Notes: generated by a model not told the origin, from the letters alone. DNA of 63,453 bases from Neiella holothuriorum (GCF_019457915.1 NZ_JAHZSS010000025.1:1-63453); one strand, 5' to 3'; shown: positions 8,154 through 18,016, counted from the first letter of the stretch. Numbers and translations: made by a program.

Positions 8154-9034
8154 GATGCACCTCCAACAACTTGCAATGGGGTGGATGCTGGCGCTGCGCC
8201 AACCGGATAGACGGTAATGGGCTCGCCTAACGCCTCGCTCAGTTTTTGCTCAATCATGGCCAGTGTTGCGCCCGACAAACCACAACCAGAGCACGCGCCG
8301 GTGAGTGACAAAAACACCATGTCATCTTCCACGTCGGACAGCTTCACATCGCCGCCATCGGCTTGTAGTTGCGGTCGTACTTCTTCAAGTACGGCTTCAA
8401 TTCGATGAATTCGTTCAACAATAGAGGCAGGCGATTCAGCTGGCTCAGCAACGGCGTTGCTATCGTAGTCCGCCACACATTCTTCAAGCACCCATTCAAT
8501 TTTTTCATGGCAAGCGGCACAAGCACCGCCCGCTTTGGTGTAATGAATCACATCTTCCAAGGTCGACAGCTTATTCTGGCTCACCACCTTTTTGATCATC
8601 ACATCGTCAATTGCGAAGCATTTGCAGATCAAATCACCTTCTTCGTGGTCATCTTCAAACACTTCGCCACGGTAATCGGCAATGGCGGCATGAAGCGCTT
8701 CCATGCCCATGACTGAGCAATGCATTTTTTCGGGTGGCAGGCCATCTAGATAGTCTGCAATATCCTGATTGGTCAGCGCTAATGCTTGATCTAAGGTTTT
8801 GCCAATCACCATTTCAGTCAGCGCCGAAGAAGATGCAATGGCGCTGCCGCAGCCGAAGGTCTGGAAACCAGCTTGTTCAATGGTGTCGTTGTCTGGATTG
8901 ACTTTGAGTGTTAACCGTAAGGCGTCGCCACAACTGATCGAGCCTACATCACCGGTCGCATTTGCTTGCTCCACCGCTTTAGCATTGCGCGGTGAAAAGA
9001 AATGATCTTTAACTTTTTCTGAATAATCCCACAT
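8150..9034 (-). CDS. nifU: NifU, Fe-S cluster assembly scaffold
   Basis: A three-module scaffold. The N-terminal IscU-like domain carries the ligands in [18 protein letters not shown] and MHCSVMG. The central permanent [2Fe-2S] domain has CKC..CAAC ([16 protein letters not shown]). The C-terminal Nfu domain has CSGCGLS. It receives sulfur from NifS and builds clusters for the nitrogenase proteins. ATG at 9034 ([12 protein letters not shown]) matches the family start; an in-frame GTG at 9046 is the alternative. It is the first gene of the nifUSVWZM operon, with a sigma-54 promoter about 200 bp upstream. Confidence 0.95.
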   Translation of the reverse strand: MWDYSEKVKDHFFSPRNAKAVEQANATGDVGSISCGDALRLTLKVNPDNDTIEQAGFQTFGCGSAIASSSALTEMVIGKTLDQALALTNQDIADYLDGLPPEKMHCSVMGMEALHAAIADYRGEVFEDDHEEGDLICKCFAIDDVMIKKVVSQNKLSTLEDVIHYTKAGGACAACHEKIEWVLEECVADYDSNAVAEPAESPASIVERIHRIEAVLEEVRPQLQADGGDVKLSDVEDDMVFLSLTGACSGCGLSGATLAMIEQKLSEALGEPITVYPVGAAPASTPLQVVGGAS

Positions 9035-9230
9035 AAGCTGGCCCACGTAATTTGCTGGTAAATGGAAGAACGGTGGTCAGCTGCACTCACAAATCCGGTC
9101 TGGGAAATGACTGCGACGCGCATCGAAACAACGTGGGAACCTAGAACACAGGAGATCCGATAACGGTACACGTTCATTTCAACCGTTGACCTGACTAACA
9201 CAATTTGTACTGACCACCGTCACAACGACT

Positions 9231-9249
9231 GTTGCAATTATGAGACCCG
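9231..9249 (-). promoter_or_regulatory. Sigma-54 promoter of nifUSVWZM
   Basis: Reading the minus strand, GGTCTCATAATTGC gives GG-N10-GC with a consensus TTGCAAC -12 element. The predicted transcript would start near 9220 and have a leader of about 185 nt before nifU. The -24 element is only partly consensus. Confidence 0.65.
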
Positions 9250-9343
9250 TCGCAACAAAACAATTAACCAATTGTTTTAAATGGGTTTATAAAAACTGTT
9301 CGACGAAAAAACATGAGATATAGATCACATTGAAGGTCGTTTT

Positions 9344-9359
9344 TGTCAGCTTTGTAACA
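9344..9359 (-). promoter_or_regulatory. NifA upstream activator sequence for nifU operon
   Basis: TGT-CAGCTTTGTA-ACA is an exact match to the NifA site TGT-N10-ACA. It is placed about 110 bp upstream of the sigma-54 promoter, the usual distance for IHF-assisted looping. Confidence 0.7.
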
Positions 9360-9680
9360 AAACAGATATGGCCGGTTGTCGAACGCTGACAAATGCTGTC
9401 AGGTCGGGCCAGACAGACTTTGCCATGTTTGTTGATCGGGCAAATTTCATAAACCGTTACAAATAGACCTGTCGATACTATTTACATTTTTGTTGGCATT
9501 GTTAGTGTGGCGTTGGTGACGTGTAATTACTCTAATTGCTTCAGGTAATTGCTCACTGCAAAACCAAACCAAGACCTAAAACAAAAAAGACCCTGAGTGC
9601 CTTAGTCGTGCGTTCAAACTCGATCGTCGTGCTGGCTTTATTGCTCTAAAGGGTCAACATACCGACAGGACAGAAACTAA
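9360..9680. other. Intergenic region between the nifU operon and the DUF885 gene
   Basis: No gene is seen here. Two short inverted repeats are present (TTGTC-N7-GACAA near 9375-9395 and CTGTC..GACAG near 9396-9416); their half-site spacing differs from TGT-N10-ACA, so I do not call them NifA sites. The promoter of the rightward gene should lie here. Confidence 0.5.
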
Positions 9681-11495
9681 ATGAAAGTTTTAAAATGGAT
9701 AGGCGGCCTGATATTGGCCGTTATCGTGTTTGGCGGCGGCATTGCTGCGCACGAATGGTATGCCGAGAAGCCATGGTCGTTTCGCGTATTTCTCGACCGT
9801 GAAGTCTTAAAAGTTGTTCTCGACAGCCCGGAAGGACTCAGTTCATTAGGCTTTTTAGAAAGCATGGGTATAAAGGGCCACAACGCCAAGCTAGACGATG
9901 CCAGCCCAGAAAAAACCGATGCGCTGATGGCCAAAATGCACGATGTGCATAAGGTGTTGGTGAGCTACGACAACCTCGATAAAGATCAACAGTTAAGCTA
10001 CGACATCGCGCTTTACCTGCTTGACTCAGTCATCGAAGGCGAAAAATTTCGCTACCACGACTACCCCGTCAACCAGCTGTTTGGTGTGCAAAATGGTTAC
10101 CCTAGCTTTATGCAGGCACAACACCAAGTGAACGACGAACAAGACGCCGATTATTACCTGTCGCGCCTAAGCGCTGTTGGCACTAAGTTCGAGCAAGTGG
10201 TTCAAGGCTTAGAGCGCCGCACTGAACGTGGCATTTTGCCGCCAACATTTGTGATCGATCGCGTGCTGACAGAAATGACCGACTTTGTTAACACGCCTGC
10301 GAATGAAAACATTCTCTACCAATCATTTGAAACCAAGCTAGACGCCATTGAAGCGCTACCAGAAGCCACTAAAGCTGACTTCTTGGCACAAGCAGAAGCG
10401 CGTATTAAGGCTGATGTCTACCCTGCCTATGAGCTGCTCATTAACTATTTTGAGAAAGTGAAACCGCAGTCTAATAGCGATGATGGCTTGTGGCGTTTGC
10501 CAAATGGTTTAGACGCGTACAATCACGCACTGGCATTTTTCACAACAACAGATTACACCGCCGAACAGTTGCACCAGCTCGGTTTGTCAGAAGTGGATCG
10601 TATTCAAGCGGATATGCTGGCTATTTTGTCAGAACAAGGCATTGATACGTCAAACGGCTTTACCGCCGCCATGGAAGTATTGTCGGAGCGCTCTGAGTTT
10701 TACTACGAAGATTCCGATGAAGGCCGTGCGCAAATTCTCGCGGATTACCAAATCATCCTTGATGAAATTAATGAAGGTTTGGATGATGCGTTCCGAATTC
10801 GTCCGAAAGCGGGCTTAGAAGTCGTGCGCATCCCGGAATTTAAAGAAAAAACAGCACCAGGCGCTTACTACCAGCAACCGTCAATGGACGGCTCTCGCCC
10901 AGGTCGTTTCTTTGCCAATCTATACGACATCAAAGCAACGCCTAAATACGGCATGCGCACCCTCGCCTATCACGAAGGTATTCCAGGTCACCACTTCCAA
11001 ATTGCCATTGCAATGGAGCTAGAAGGTCTGCCGTTTATTCGCAAAATGGCGCCGTTTACAGCGTACATTGAAGGCTGGGCACTATACTCCGAGCAGCTCG
11101 CTTACGAGCTAGGCTTTCAAACCAATCCTTATGATAACGTCGGCCGCTTAACGGCTGAGCTGTTCCGTGCCGTACGTTTGGTGGTTGATACCGGTATTCA
11201 TGCCAAGCGTTGGACGCGCGAAGAAGCCATTGCCTACATGCTGGCCAACACGGGCATGGCGGAATCAGATGTGGTGTCAGAAATTGAGCGTTACATTGTG
11301 ATGCCTGGTCAGGCAACGTCATATAAAGTCGGCATGATTAAGATTTTAGAGCTGCGTGAAAAAGCTAAATCTCAATTGGGCGACAAGTTCGATTTGCGTG
11401 ACTTCCACGATGCGGTACTAAAAAATGGTGCGGTGCCGTTGAGTGTACTCGAACAAATAATTGACGATTATATTCAGCAAACACTTGCCTCTTAA
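9681..11495 (+). CDS. DUF885 family metallopeptidase-like protein, membrane-anchored
   Basis: A 604-residue protein. An N-terminal hydrophobic segment (about residues 5-25) looks like a signal anchor or uncleaved signal peptide, so the enzyme should face the periplasm. The DUF885 zinc signature is clear: YHEGIPGHHFQ followed about 30 residues later by EGWALYSEQLAYELG, giving an HExxxGHH-plus-Glu metal site. DUF885 proteins are predicted carboxypeptidase-like metalloenzymes; substrates are mostly unknown. It is a single gene, divergent from nifU, and ends in a strong hairpin at 11508-11542. Nothing in it points to nitrogen fixation. Confidence 0.88.
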   Translation: MKVLKWIGGLILAVIVFGGGIAAHEWYAEKPWSFRVFLDREVLKVVLDSPEGLSSLGFLESMGIKGHNAKLDDASPEKTDALMAKMHDVHKVLVSYDNLDKDQQLSYDIALYLLDSVIEGEKFRYHDYPVNQLFGVQNGYPSFMQAQHQVNDEQDADYYLSRLSAVGTKFEQVVQGLERRTERGILPPTFVIDRVLTEMTDFVNTPANENILYQSFETKLDAIEALPEATKADFLAQAEARIKADVYPAYELLINYFEKVKPQSNSDDGLWRLPNGLDAYNHALAFFTTTDYTAEQLHQLGLSEVDRIQADMLAILSEQGIDTSNGFTAAMEVLSERSEFYYEDSDEGRAQILADYQIILDEINEGLDDAFRIRPKAGLEVVRIPEFKEKTAPGAYYQQPSMDGSRPGRFFANLYDIKATPKYGMRTLAYHEGIPGHHFQIAIAMELEGLPFIRKMAPFTAYIEGWALYSEQLAYELGFQTNPYDNVGRLTAELFRAVRLVVDTGIHAKRWTREEAIAYMLANTGMAESDVVSEIERYIVMPGQATSYKVGMIKILELREKAKSQLGDKFDLRDFHDAVLKNGAVPLSVLEQIIDDYIQQTLAS

Positions 11496-11507
11496 TCGTT
11501 CTACTTT

Positions 11508-11542
11508 CTGCAGGAATTAACCAACAAGGTTGATTCCTGCAG
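11508..11542 (+). terminator. Hairpin after the DUF885 gene
   Basis: A long near-perfect stem, CTGCAGGAATTAACC against the complement of AGGTTGATTCCTGCAG, starting 12 bp after the stop codon. It has no U-tract, so it may be a processing or weak termination structure. Confidence 0.5.
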
Positions 11543-11649
11543 CGCCAAAAACCGTCAAATAATTCCCATTCCTAGCCAATAGCAACTAAAGTTTGTGTGA
11601 CAACTAGTCGCTAACACTATTATAAAACTGTATTCATATTGATCTAGAT

Positions 11650-11665
11650 TGTGATCTACATCACT
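11650..11665. promoter_or_regulatory. CRP-type site upstream of the chemoreceptor gene
   Basis: TGTGATCTACATCACT matches the CRP consensus TGTGA-N6-TCACA in all but the last base. It lies about 140 bp before the start of the chemoreceptor gene and would suit activation at low glucose. An FNR/ArcA-like overlap (TTGATCTAGATTG just upstream) is possible. Confidence 0.5.
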
Positions 11666-11792
11666 ACAGTTGTTAACATCTAGCCCAAATTCGAGCCGAT
11701 TTTACATAGATAGTCTGCAGTACGGCCTTTTTTAAACCTGTTCCGCCACACGCATGGATAGCACTGGTGTAACGAAGTAGGAATGAGACTCC

Positions 11793-13367
11793 ATGCGCAG
11801 CAACTTGCCTGTCACTCAAAAAGAAGTGACGTATAGTCAAGACACCAACATCCTTTCCACAACCGATCCTAAAAGCCACATCACTTATATCAACGCCGAC
11901 TTTGTGCGTATATCGGGCTTTGAAGAAGACGAACTGCTGGGCAACCCGCACAACATGATTCGCCACCCGGACATGCCACCGGCAGCGTTTAAAGAAATGT
12001 GGGCGCGATTAAAGCAAGGTTCTTCTTGGATGGGACTCGTAAAGAACCGCTGTAAAAACGGCGACCATTACTGGGTTCACGCTTATGCCACGCCTATAAA
12101 AGCCAATGGCAGCACCAAAGAATACCAATCAGTTCGGGTCAAACCTCAAAGTGACGAAGTGAGCCGTGCTGATGCGTTATATAAAAAGCTAATCGCACAA
12201 CCCAATAAGGCTGCATCATCGCTGAAAGGCTTACAAATCCAACAAAAAATGATGCTTCACGGCCTCGTTGGATTAATCGGCTTGTTTGCTATTGGTTTGA
12301 ATGTGGCAACGTCATGGGCTTGGCCTTTAGCTGCAATCTTGGCAACGCTATATGTTTGTACGGCTTGTATTTGGCAATTCCAACCAATTCGCGAATTAGC
12401 CAATGACCTGCGCAAAGAGATGGATGATCCGGTTGCCCGCCATATTTACACCGGTCGCCAAGATGAAGTGGGCCAGCTGCAAGTCGTCTTAAAAATGTTG
12501 CGTTCGCAACAACGCGCCATGGCGGGACGAATTAACGACTATTCGCAGCATTTAGTGTCGGCCTCAACAAACCTGAGTGACAATATGAATGTGTCACTCA
12601 CAGAAATTGAAAAGCAATATAACCAGTCCGACATGGTTGCTACCGCCGTGGAAGAAATGTCGGTCAGCATTCAAGAAGTTGCTTCAAACGCAGTAGAAAC
12701 ATCAGAGCACGCCAAAGTTGCCAACGAAGAAATGGCATCGGGCAAAGACAGTGTTGAAGAAACGTTAGAAGCCATTAACTTATTGTCATCTCAAGTGGGC
12801 ACTGCATCTGAAGTAATTCATAAGTTAGCCGATGAAAGTGATGAAATTGGCAGCGTTGTTGATGTTATTCGATCCATTGCCGAGCAAACTAACCTGTTGG
12901 CGCTCAATGCTGCAATTGAGGCTGCACGAGCCGGTGAGCAAGGGCGCGGCTTTGCCGTTGTTGCCGATGAAGTGCGTACATTGGCAACCCGTACTCATGA
13001 TTCAACCGAAGAAATCATGGCGATGGTAGAGAAGCTACAAGGGCAAGCGCACAATGCCGTTAAAGCAATGGATAGCGCTGCAAGCAGTGCTGACAAAAGT
13101 GTGTCATCGGCCCATGATGCCGAAGAAAACATTGAACAAGCCACCCAGTCGGTCTCTTCGATTAATAACATGAACCTACAAATTGCCGCCGCAGTTGAAG
13201 AGCAAAGCCAGGTTTCAGAAGAAATTAGTCGTAATATTATTGCCCTAACGACCTTGGCCGATGAAATCCGCCAACAAGCGATAAGCTCGAATGACGAGTG
13301 TGAGAAAGTATCGCGCATGGCCAACGAGCTAAATGTGTTGTCCGAGCGCTACTGGCGGGAAGACTAA
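11793..13367 (+). CDS. PAS-containing, Aer-like methyl-accepting chemotaxis protein
   Basis: A 524-residue energy-taxis receptor. The N-terminal cytoplasmic PAS domain (about residues 20-125) has the Aer-type run [20 protein letters not shown] and [20 protein letters not shown], a fold that binds FAD in Aer. Two adjacent hydrophobic stretches (about 150-190) form a membrane hairpin with almost no periplasmic loop. A HAMP-like region and a signalling domain follow, with the invariant tip [20 protein letters not shown] and [14 protein letters not shown]. It is probably used to find redox or oxygen optima, which would help an oxygen-sensitive diazotroph; that link is inference. Confidence 0.93.
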   Translation: MRSNLPVTQKEVTYSQDTNILSTTDPKSHITYINADFVRISGFEEDELLGNPHNMIRHPDMPPAAFKEMWARLKQGSSWMGLVKNRCKNGDHYWVHAYATPIKANGSTKEYQSVRVKPQSDEVSRADALYKKLIAQPNKAASSLKGLQIQQKMMLHGLVGLIGLFAIGLNVATSWAWPLAAILATLYVCTACIWQFQPIRELANDLRKEMDDPVARHIYTGRQDEVGQLQVVLKMLRSQQRAMAGRINDYSQHLVSASTNLSDNMNVSLTEIEKQYNQSDMVATAVEEMSVSIQEVASNAVETSEHAKVANEEMASGKDSVEETLEAINLLSSQVGTASEVIHKLADESDEIGSVVDVIRSIAEQTNLLALNAAIEAARAGEQGRGFAVVADEVRTLATRTHDSTEEIMAMVEKLQGQAHNAVKAMDSAASSADKSVSSAHDAEENIEQATQSVSSINNMNLQIAAAVEEQSQVSEEISRNIIALTTLADEIRQQAISSNDECEKVSRMANELNVLSERYWRED

Positions 13368-13390
13368 CTCGCCACGTTCAGTCAACAGAT

Positions 13391-13473
13391 TAGCTCGCCT
13401 ATTAGTGGTATCAGCGAGCTAAGGTAGCGGTAAAAGCGCCTGCGACTTACATATTAAGTTGAGGCGCTTTTTT
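13391..13473 (+). terminator. Hairpin plus rho-independent terminator after the chemoreceptor gene
   Basis: Two successive structures are seen. TAGCTCGC..GCGAGCTA pairs at 13391-13421. AAAAGCGCCT..AGGCGCTTTTTT pairs at 13432-13473 and ends in a U-tract. The rest of the gap up to 13720 holds no gene that I can support. Confidence 0.75.
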
Positions 13474-13720
13474 ATTGCCCGCATAGATCAAATGACGCGT
13501 TGAATTGAATTCAAAGCTCGCTACCAATTTTAGGAGAGCGCAGGCGTTCATTGCGCAGCCAAAGCTCGCAGCAGTCTAGTCAAAATTCAAAGCATAGCCC
13601 CCAAAAAAGACAGTGCAGCAGCGTCACACAAATTGGCCTGAAAGCTCGTATCGATAAAAAACGAGCGCTATATTTCGCCTCCATCACGGATGATCAATGC
13701 GTTACGGACAAGGCTTCACA

Positions 13721-15205
13721 ATGGCAAATCGTTTAAACCAATATTCCACCCCTCACGTGCTCACTCGCTCTTTAAGTCGCTTATTAAATGGCGTGCTTGT
13801 CGCCCTGCTGGTTTTGCTACCACTTGGCGCAAAAGCTTCCCAACAAGCAGACTTCAACCAGGCGTACAAAAACTACGTTGCTCAAATTCAACAACAGCAT
13901 TACGCCGCGGCTCTACCCTTTGCGAAACAAGCCTATGAATTGGGTCAACAGCTCTATCCAGAAACAGACTCGGGCCGGTTAGCAATGACCGATAACTATG
14001 CCGTGAACTTGATGGTGCTTGATAAAAATAATGAAGCTGCCAGCGTTTTCACTGAGTTGCTGCGTCTGACCGAAATCGTATATGGCTCAAATGCGGCACA
14101 GCTCCAACCTATTCTTGATGATTTGGTGGAAGTTAGTCGTAAAGCGGGTATCGACAAAGAGCAGATCAAAGCATTGGAAGTACGCCGTTATAAACTGTAT
14201 TTGCGCCATAACAGCTGGGAATTTATCGAGCAGTTTGGGCAGGACGAATTAGCCACAACTCAACACACTAAAAATCTTCAAAGCAAACTTGAAGGTCACT
14301 TTGAACAAGACTTTGCCATTTATGAGAGTGTTCATTGGAGCATTGTCTATCATCCAGATTTATCCAAGCAGGTGGCAAAAGTCGCCAAACTGATGGAGAA
14401 AACCTACAACTCGTCATTGAGTTACCTGGTCGCACTGAATTTACGCAATAAACCGCTCGATACAAAAATGACTGCGGTTTATTTGAAATCGCGTGCTGAT
14501 TACATCAGTTACGTTAAAAAAATGACCAAAGACAAGTACGTGGCAAACAAGTCGGGAGGGCTATTTTCCTTTCGGGCCAGAGCCTCGTTCTTTTATGATC
14601 GCGGGCTCAAGGACAATGGCAAGCCACGCTACCCGAGCGCCAGCTTAGTGGTACATGAATCGGCTCATCAGGTGCTGTACGCCTTTGGCCTAAACTCCAG
14701 CCAATATGTGCAGCCGCGTTGGCTAAAAGAAGGTCTCGCAGTGGCCTTTGAAGCACACGATTTCAAGTCGGGTAAGTTTGGCCCTCACACCAACAACTAT
14801 TCATTTGGCCGCATGACACAAGTCGATAAACTCATTAATGACTACGAGTTAATGAGCTTATCTGAGCTCGTCACTTTAGATGGTGATGATGAAGAATTTC
14901 GTAATGCAGGAAATCAACCCGCTATTTATGCCGTTGGCTCAATGGCAGTACGTTTTTTCTATGAGTACTACCCAGAACAATTTAAGGACTATTTGGTGAT
15001 CTTGGCCAAGTCGCGCCAGCATCACAACGAGCGCGCTAACTACGGCAAAAACATTCGCTTGAAACAATTCAAACAGGCCTTTGGCGATCCGGCTGCGCTG
15101 GATGACGCTTTTAAGCAGTATGTGTACGATACTGTGACCGAAGCAGACACTCGCCGCGTTGAATACAAAAAACAACGCAAAGCGAAAAATAAATCAACCA
15201 GTTAG
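13721..15205 (+). CDS. Exported TPR plus gluzincin-type (DUF1570-like) peptidase
   Basis: About 494 residues. A hydrophobic N-terminal segment (LLNGVLVALLVLLPLGAKAS) ends in a plausible signal peptidase site. A TPR-like N-terminal part follows (about residues 35-125), then a peptidase-MA-like domain with VVHESAHQVLYAF and the third ligand region WLKEGLAVAFE. HExxH is thus HESAH, a functional zinc motif. The C-terminus is strongly basic (KKQRKAKNKS). The ATG at 13721 is preferred over 13697 because AAGG lies 7 nt upstream and homologous signal peptides start there. The substrate is unknown; it resembles periplasmic DUF1570 proteins. It is convergent with the rseC-like gene. Confidence 0.75.
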   Translation: MANRLNQYSTPHVLTRSLSRLLNGVLVALLVLLPLGAKASQQADFNQAYKNYVAQIQQQHYAAALPFAKQAYELGQQLYPETDSGRLAMTDNYAVNLMVLDKNNEAASVFTELLRLTEIVYGSNAAQLQPILDDLVEVSRKAGIDKEQIKALEVRRYKLYLRHNSWEFIEQFGQDELATTQHTKNLQSKLEGHFEQDFAIYESVHWSIVYHPDLSKQVAKVAKLMEKTYNSSLSYLVALNLRNKPLDTKMTAVYLKSRADYISYVKKMTKDKYVANKSGGLFSFRARASFFYDRGLKDNGKPRYPSASLVVHESAHQVLYAFGLNSSQYVQPRWLKEGLAVAFEAHDFKSGKFGPHTNNYSFGRMTQVDKLINDYELMSLSELVTLDGDDEEFRNAGNQPAIYAVGSMAVRFFYEYYPEQFKDYLVILAKSRQHHNERANYGKNIRLKQFKQAFGDPAALDDAFKQYVYDTVTEADTRRVEYKKQRKAKNKSTS

Positions 15206-15311
15206 CAAAGTGGGGATTTTTCAAAAACGAATTGTGACAGGCGAACCCTGCCAGCACTTTGGCTAGCGCTGGCGAAGTTGTTGCTCAACGTAAAACACAT
15301 CACCAACAGTG

Positions 15312-15785
15312 CTAACTTTGTTCTCTGCGTTGAACCGTTAGTTGCCAGCCTTGCTTTTTACTGGCGCGGCGGCCTAGTCCTAAGCCTATGAGCAAGCCCG
15401 AAATAGCTTCAACGCAAATCACCAGATTGTTGTCTTGGGCAATGGCATGCGTCATCACTTCCAGTACAAACGGCATGCTCAACATGCCCAACAATGGCAA
15501 GCCAAACAGTAATGAAAAGGCTTTAAGCATTTGCTGTTGTGAGCAGCTAACCGCCACCGCGTCACCAATCAGAAAGGATTCATCTGAAGGCACAGTGAGT
15601 GATACTTCAGCATTTGAAGCAAACGCACCAGAGGGGCACTGACTACGTTGCTGACACGAAGTACACCCGCCTTGACGCTGCCCTGAGACAGTCACAAAAC
15701 CTTGCTGAACAGCACTAACCCGCATGGTTGCCACTGTGTTGGTGGTTGATAACGGCTCAGTAACAGGTTGCGGTTGCTGCATCAT
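15312..15785 (-). CDS. RseC/SoxR-reducing-system family membrane protein in the nifENX operon
   Basis: About 157 residues. The N-terminal part holds a Cys cluster GGCTSCQQRSQCP, as in RseC (CxxC plus further Cys). The middle part shows two transmembrane segments (about residues 85-105 and 115-135), and the tail is basic. In other bacteria RseC works with the Rsx/Rnf electron-transport complex to reduce SoxR, and Rnf feeds electrons to nitrogenase. Here it follows fdxB by 8 bp with AGAGG before the ATG, so it belongs to the nif transcript. A role in redox coupling of ferredoxin or Rnf to nitrogenase is inferred. Confidence 0.8.
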   Translation of the reverse strand: MMQQPQPVTEPLSTTNTVATMRVSAVQQGFVTVSGQRQGGCTSCQQRSQCPSGAFASNAEVSLTVPSDESFLIGDAVAVSCSQQQMLKAFSLLFGLPLLGMLSMPFVLEVMTHAIAQDNNLVICVEAISGLLIGLGLGRRASKKQGWQLTVQRREQS

Positions 15786-15793
15786 CAAACCTC

Positions 15794-16099
15794 TTACGCA
15801 AATGCGCTCGCTGGCTCGTGGGTGTGGCAAGCTTTCGGGCAAACGCGAGCACAAGAGCTACAGCCAATGCAGTCGCCAGCATCTTTGAGCTCCATCACCA
15901 TCATCACATCGTCTTCATACTCGTCAAAATCATCATCATCTTCATCGATTTCTCGTTCGACTAAGTCAAACACGTCGCGTGGGCATACTTTATAGCAACG
16001 GCCACAACCAATGCAGGTTGCCTGGTTGATGTCCGTTACAAATTGCGGCTCCCAACTGTCGCCGCCGCGAGTCTTACCCATAAATTCATCCGCTGGCAT
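15794..16099 (-). CDS. fdxB: Nif-specific ferredoxin III (FdxB-like, 2[4Fe-4S])
   Basis: A 101-residue ferredoxin with two complete cluster motifs: [15 protein letters not shown] and, after an insertion, [15 protein letters not shown]. The 20-odd-residue spacer between them is extremely acidic ([15 protein letters not shown]), a feature of the nif-linked ferredoxin III family. It probably donates electrons for nitrogenase or cofactor assembly. GGAG lies 8 nt before the start. It sits directly downstream of nifX, although the DUF269 and DUF683 genes often found between them are absent. Confidence 0.92.
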   Translation of the reverse strand: MPADEFMGKTRGGDSWEPQFVTDINQATCIGCGRCYKVCPRDVFDLVEREIDEDDDDFDEYEDDVMMVMELKDAGDCIGCSSCARVCPKACHTHEPASAFA

Positions 16100-16155
16100 G
16101 ATTATTCTCCGGTTTTAATTATTAGGTTCCTAAATTTGGTGCGCATTGCTCCGGC

Positions 16156-16635
16156 TTACCATTCATCATCAAGCAATGCATTAAGCTGCTGCTTATGGCT
16201 GGTGTTGGAGTCTTGATGCTTCATCGCTTTGGCGAGCCAGCCTCGTGGCCCGTCTAAAAGTTGTTGGTGTAATTCAATCAGCGCCTGATGAATAGACATG
16301 CCAGCGCTCACCTTCACCGGCTGCACTCCGGTTGCCAGCAAATGGCCAACCGCCGAAGGGCCTATGGCGTTGCAGTAAACTGCGGCACAATTCTCAAGCG
16401 CCTGATAACGCGCCATCAGCTTGCCTTGATCGTGACCAGCAATGGTCGGATTGAACTGAATCACTTCGACTAAGCCCGCTTGAGCGTCATCAAGGCCATA
16501 CACGGCTAACGCTTTGCATGATCCAAAGTGCTGATTAATGTGTTCTTGATCATTGGTGGCAAAGGCCACATGAAACCAAAACGAATGCGCGGCGCGATCA
16601 ATCAATTGCAATTTACGTTGAGGGGCACTGTTCAT
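16156..16635 (-). CDS. nifX: NifX, FeMo-cofactor precursor carrier
   Basis: A 159-residue protein with the dinitrogenase iron-molybdenum cofactor-binding fold: FHVAFATNDQEHINQHFGSCKALAVYGL, GHDQGKLMARYQAL and VQPVKVSAGMSIHQAL. NifX holds NifB-co and VK-cluster intermediates en route to NifEN. The start overlaps the nifN stop (ATGA). The C-terminus (about residues 135-159) is a short polar extension. Confidence 0.93.
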   Translation of the reverse strand: MNSAPQRKLQLIDRAAHSFWFHVAFATNDQEHINQHFGSCKALAVYGLDDAQAGLVEVIQFNPTIAGHDQGKLMARYQALENCAAVYCNAIGPSAVGHLLATGVQPVKVSAGMSIHQALIELHQQLLDGPRGWLAKAMKHQDSNTSHKQQLNALLDDEW

Positions 16636-18014
16636 TGCTGACCTCCTGCCACCTTGGTTGTTGGCGTAACCTCCGATGGCTCAAATCGATATTTGGAGTA
16701 ATGAGGCGCGACTTCATCTTGATGATGCGCCTGCATTAAGTTCGCTAAACCAAACAGAATAGAACGGGCTCCTTGATAGCCAATTTGAACCACATCAGCA
16801 ACGCCAAAGCGGTCGTGACATGGGTAGCCCGCGCGCATCACCGGCACTTGCGGTTCGCATAGGTTGGCGCAATGGGTATTGCCCACCACCAGCTCAACGT
16901 CGTCTAATACCGCTTCCACATCCGATAAGTCGCCCACAATCCAATCTTGCGCTGGCCAGCTGGTGCCACTCACACATGCGCTGGCGGTCACAACACGGCG
17001 GATATTCATGCCCTGCTCGGCCACCACCGCTTGGTAACCCGCAGCGAGATCCGTTTCGAGTGCCATGGCAATTGAGCTTTGGCTCAGTAAAAAGTGACAA
17101 TCCAGCATGGCGTCTTGCAATCGCTTGCGGCTGTGGCTAATCCAATCGGGAACGGGTAGACCACTCAGCTGAGTCAAAAGCTGAATCAGTTGATCGGTTT
17201 CTGCAATCCCCATGGTCATGCCGACAAAGTGACACGGCACCTGATGCTGTTGCTGTAACCACTGACCGGTGCTTAGCAGTGACTCACCTATTACCAAGGT
17301 TGCGACACTCGCACTCATGCTCTCAATGGCCTGTACTGGTATACCGCCACTGCTGGTTGGCGAGAAGTCGCCGCCATCGACATGGCCATCGAGCGATTGC
17401 GACAAGTCAGGCAATATTTTGGCATCAAAGCCAAACGATTCGATGTAACGGCGTAACAAATCAATGTCGGCAGCGGTCAATCCACTGGACGCCAACACGT
17501 TCAATTGTGGCTTACCACCAACAGACGCAATGTCGGGTTGAACTAGTTGTTTAACCAGCGCATCAATGGTGACCGCGTAGCCTGTTTGCAAAGAGCCAGA
17601 AAAGTCCGGCGTATTCATCACCACCACTCGAGTCGCCGCATATTGCGGGTGCCCCTGACGAAACTCCGCAACCACACGATCAATATCGGTGCCTTGCATT
17701 TCGGTTAGGCCTGTCGTCAACACGCCTATGACATCAGGAGCGTGTTTTTCACATAACAAGGCAATGGCACTGGTCAGGTTTTCATCGCCGCCCATGACGG
17801 CGGCGACTTGATCAATGGCGGTGTTTTGCAGTGGCACTGGCTCACGAAAATGTTGAATCAAGTACACTTTGGCAAATGCCGCACAGCCCTGAGAGCCATG
17901 CATTAAAGGAATGCTATTAGCAACGCCGAGCATGGCTAAGGTGGCGCCAGTCGGTTGGCTCGTTTTCAGTGGTCGCTCAACTAAGGCGCGTTTGTTGGTC
18001 ATTCGTTTTGCCAT
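16632..18014 (-). CDS. nifN: NifN, FeMo-cofactor scaffold subunit beta
   Basis: A 460-residue homologue of NifK that forms the NifE2N2 scaffold on which FeMo-cofactor is completed. Motifs seen: PLKTSQPTGATLAMLG at the start, MHGSQGCAAFAKV with the bridging-cluster Cys, MGGDENLTSAI, and the central VLTTGLTEMQGTDID. AAGGAG is 8 nt before the ATG, and the gene follows nifE by 2 bp. Confidence 0.95.
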   Translation of the reverse strand: MAKRMTNKRALVERPLKTSQPTGATLAMLGVANSIPLMHGSQGCAAFAKVYLIQHFREPVPLQNTAIDQVAAVMGGDENLTSAIALLCEKHAPDVIGVLTTGLTEMQGTDIDRVVAEFRQGHPQYAATRVVVMNTPDFSGSLQTGYAVTIDALVKQLVQPDIASVGGKPQLNVLASSGLTAADIDLLRRYIESFGFDAKILPDLSQSLDGHVDGGDFSPTSSGGIPVQAIESMSASVATLVIGESLLSTGQWLQQQHQVPCHFVGMTMGIAETDQLIQLLTQLSGLPVPDWISHSRKRLQDAMLDCHFLLSQSSIAMALETDLAAGYQAVVAEQGMNIRRVVTASACVSGTSWPAQDWIVGDLSDVEAVLDDVELVVGNTHCANLCEPQVPVMRAGYPCHDRFGVADVVQIGYQGARSILFGLANLMQAHHQDEVAPHYSKYRFEPSEVTPTTKVAGGQQ

Positions 18015-18016
18015 GA

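Noticed and set aside
9370..9420. Further NifA sites near the exact TGT-N10-ACA
   Set aside because: The TGT and ACA half-sites here are separated by 9 or 13 bases, not 10.
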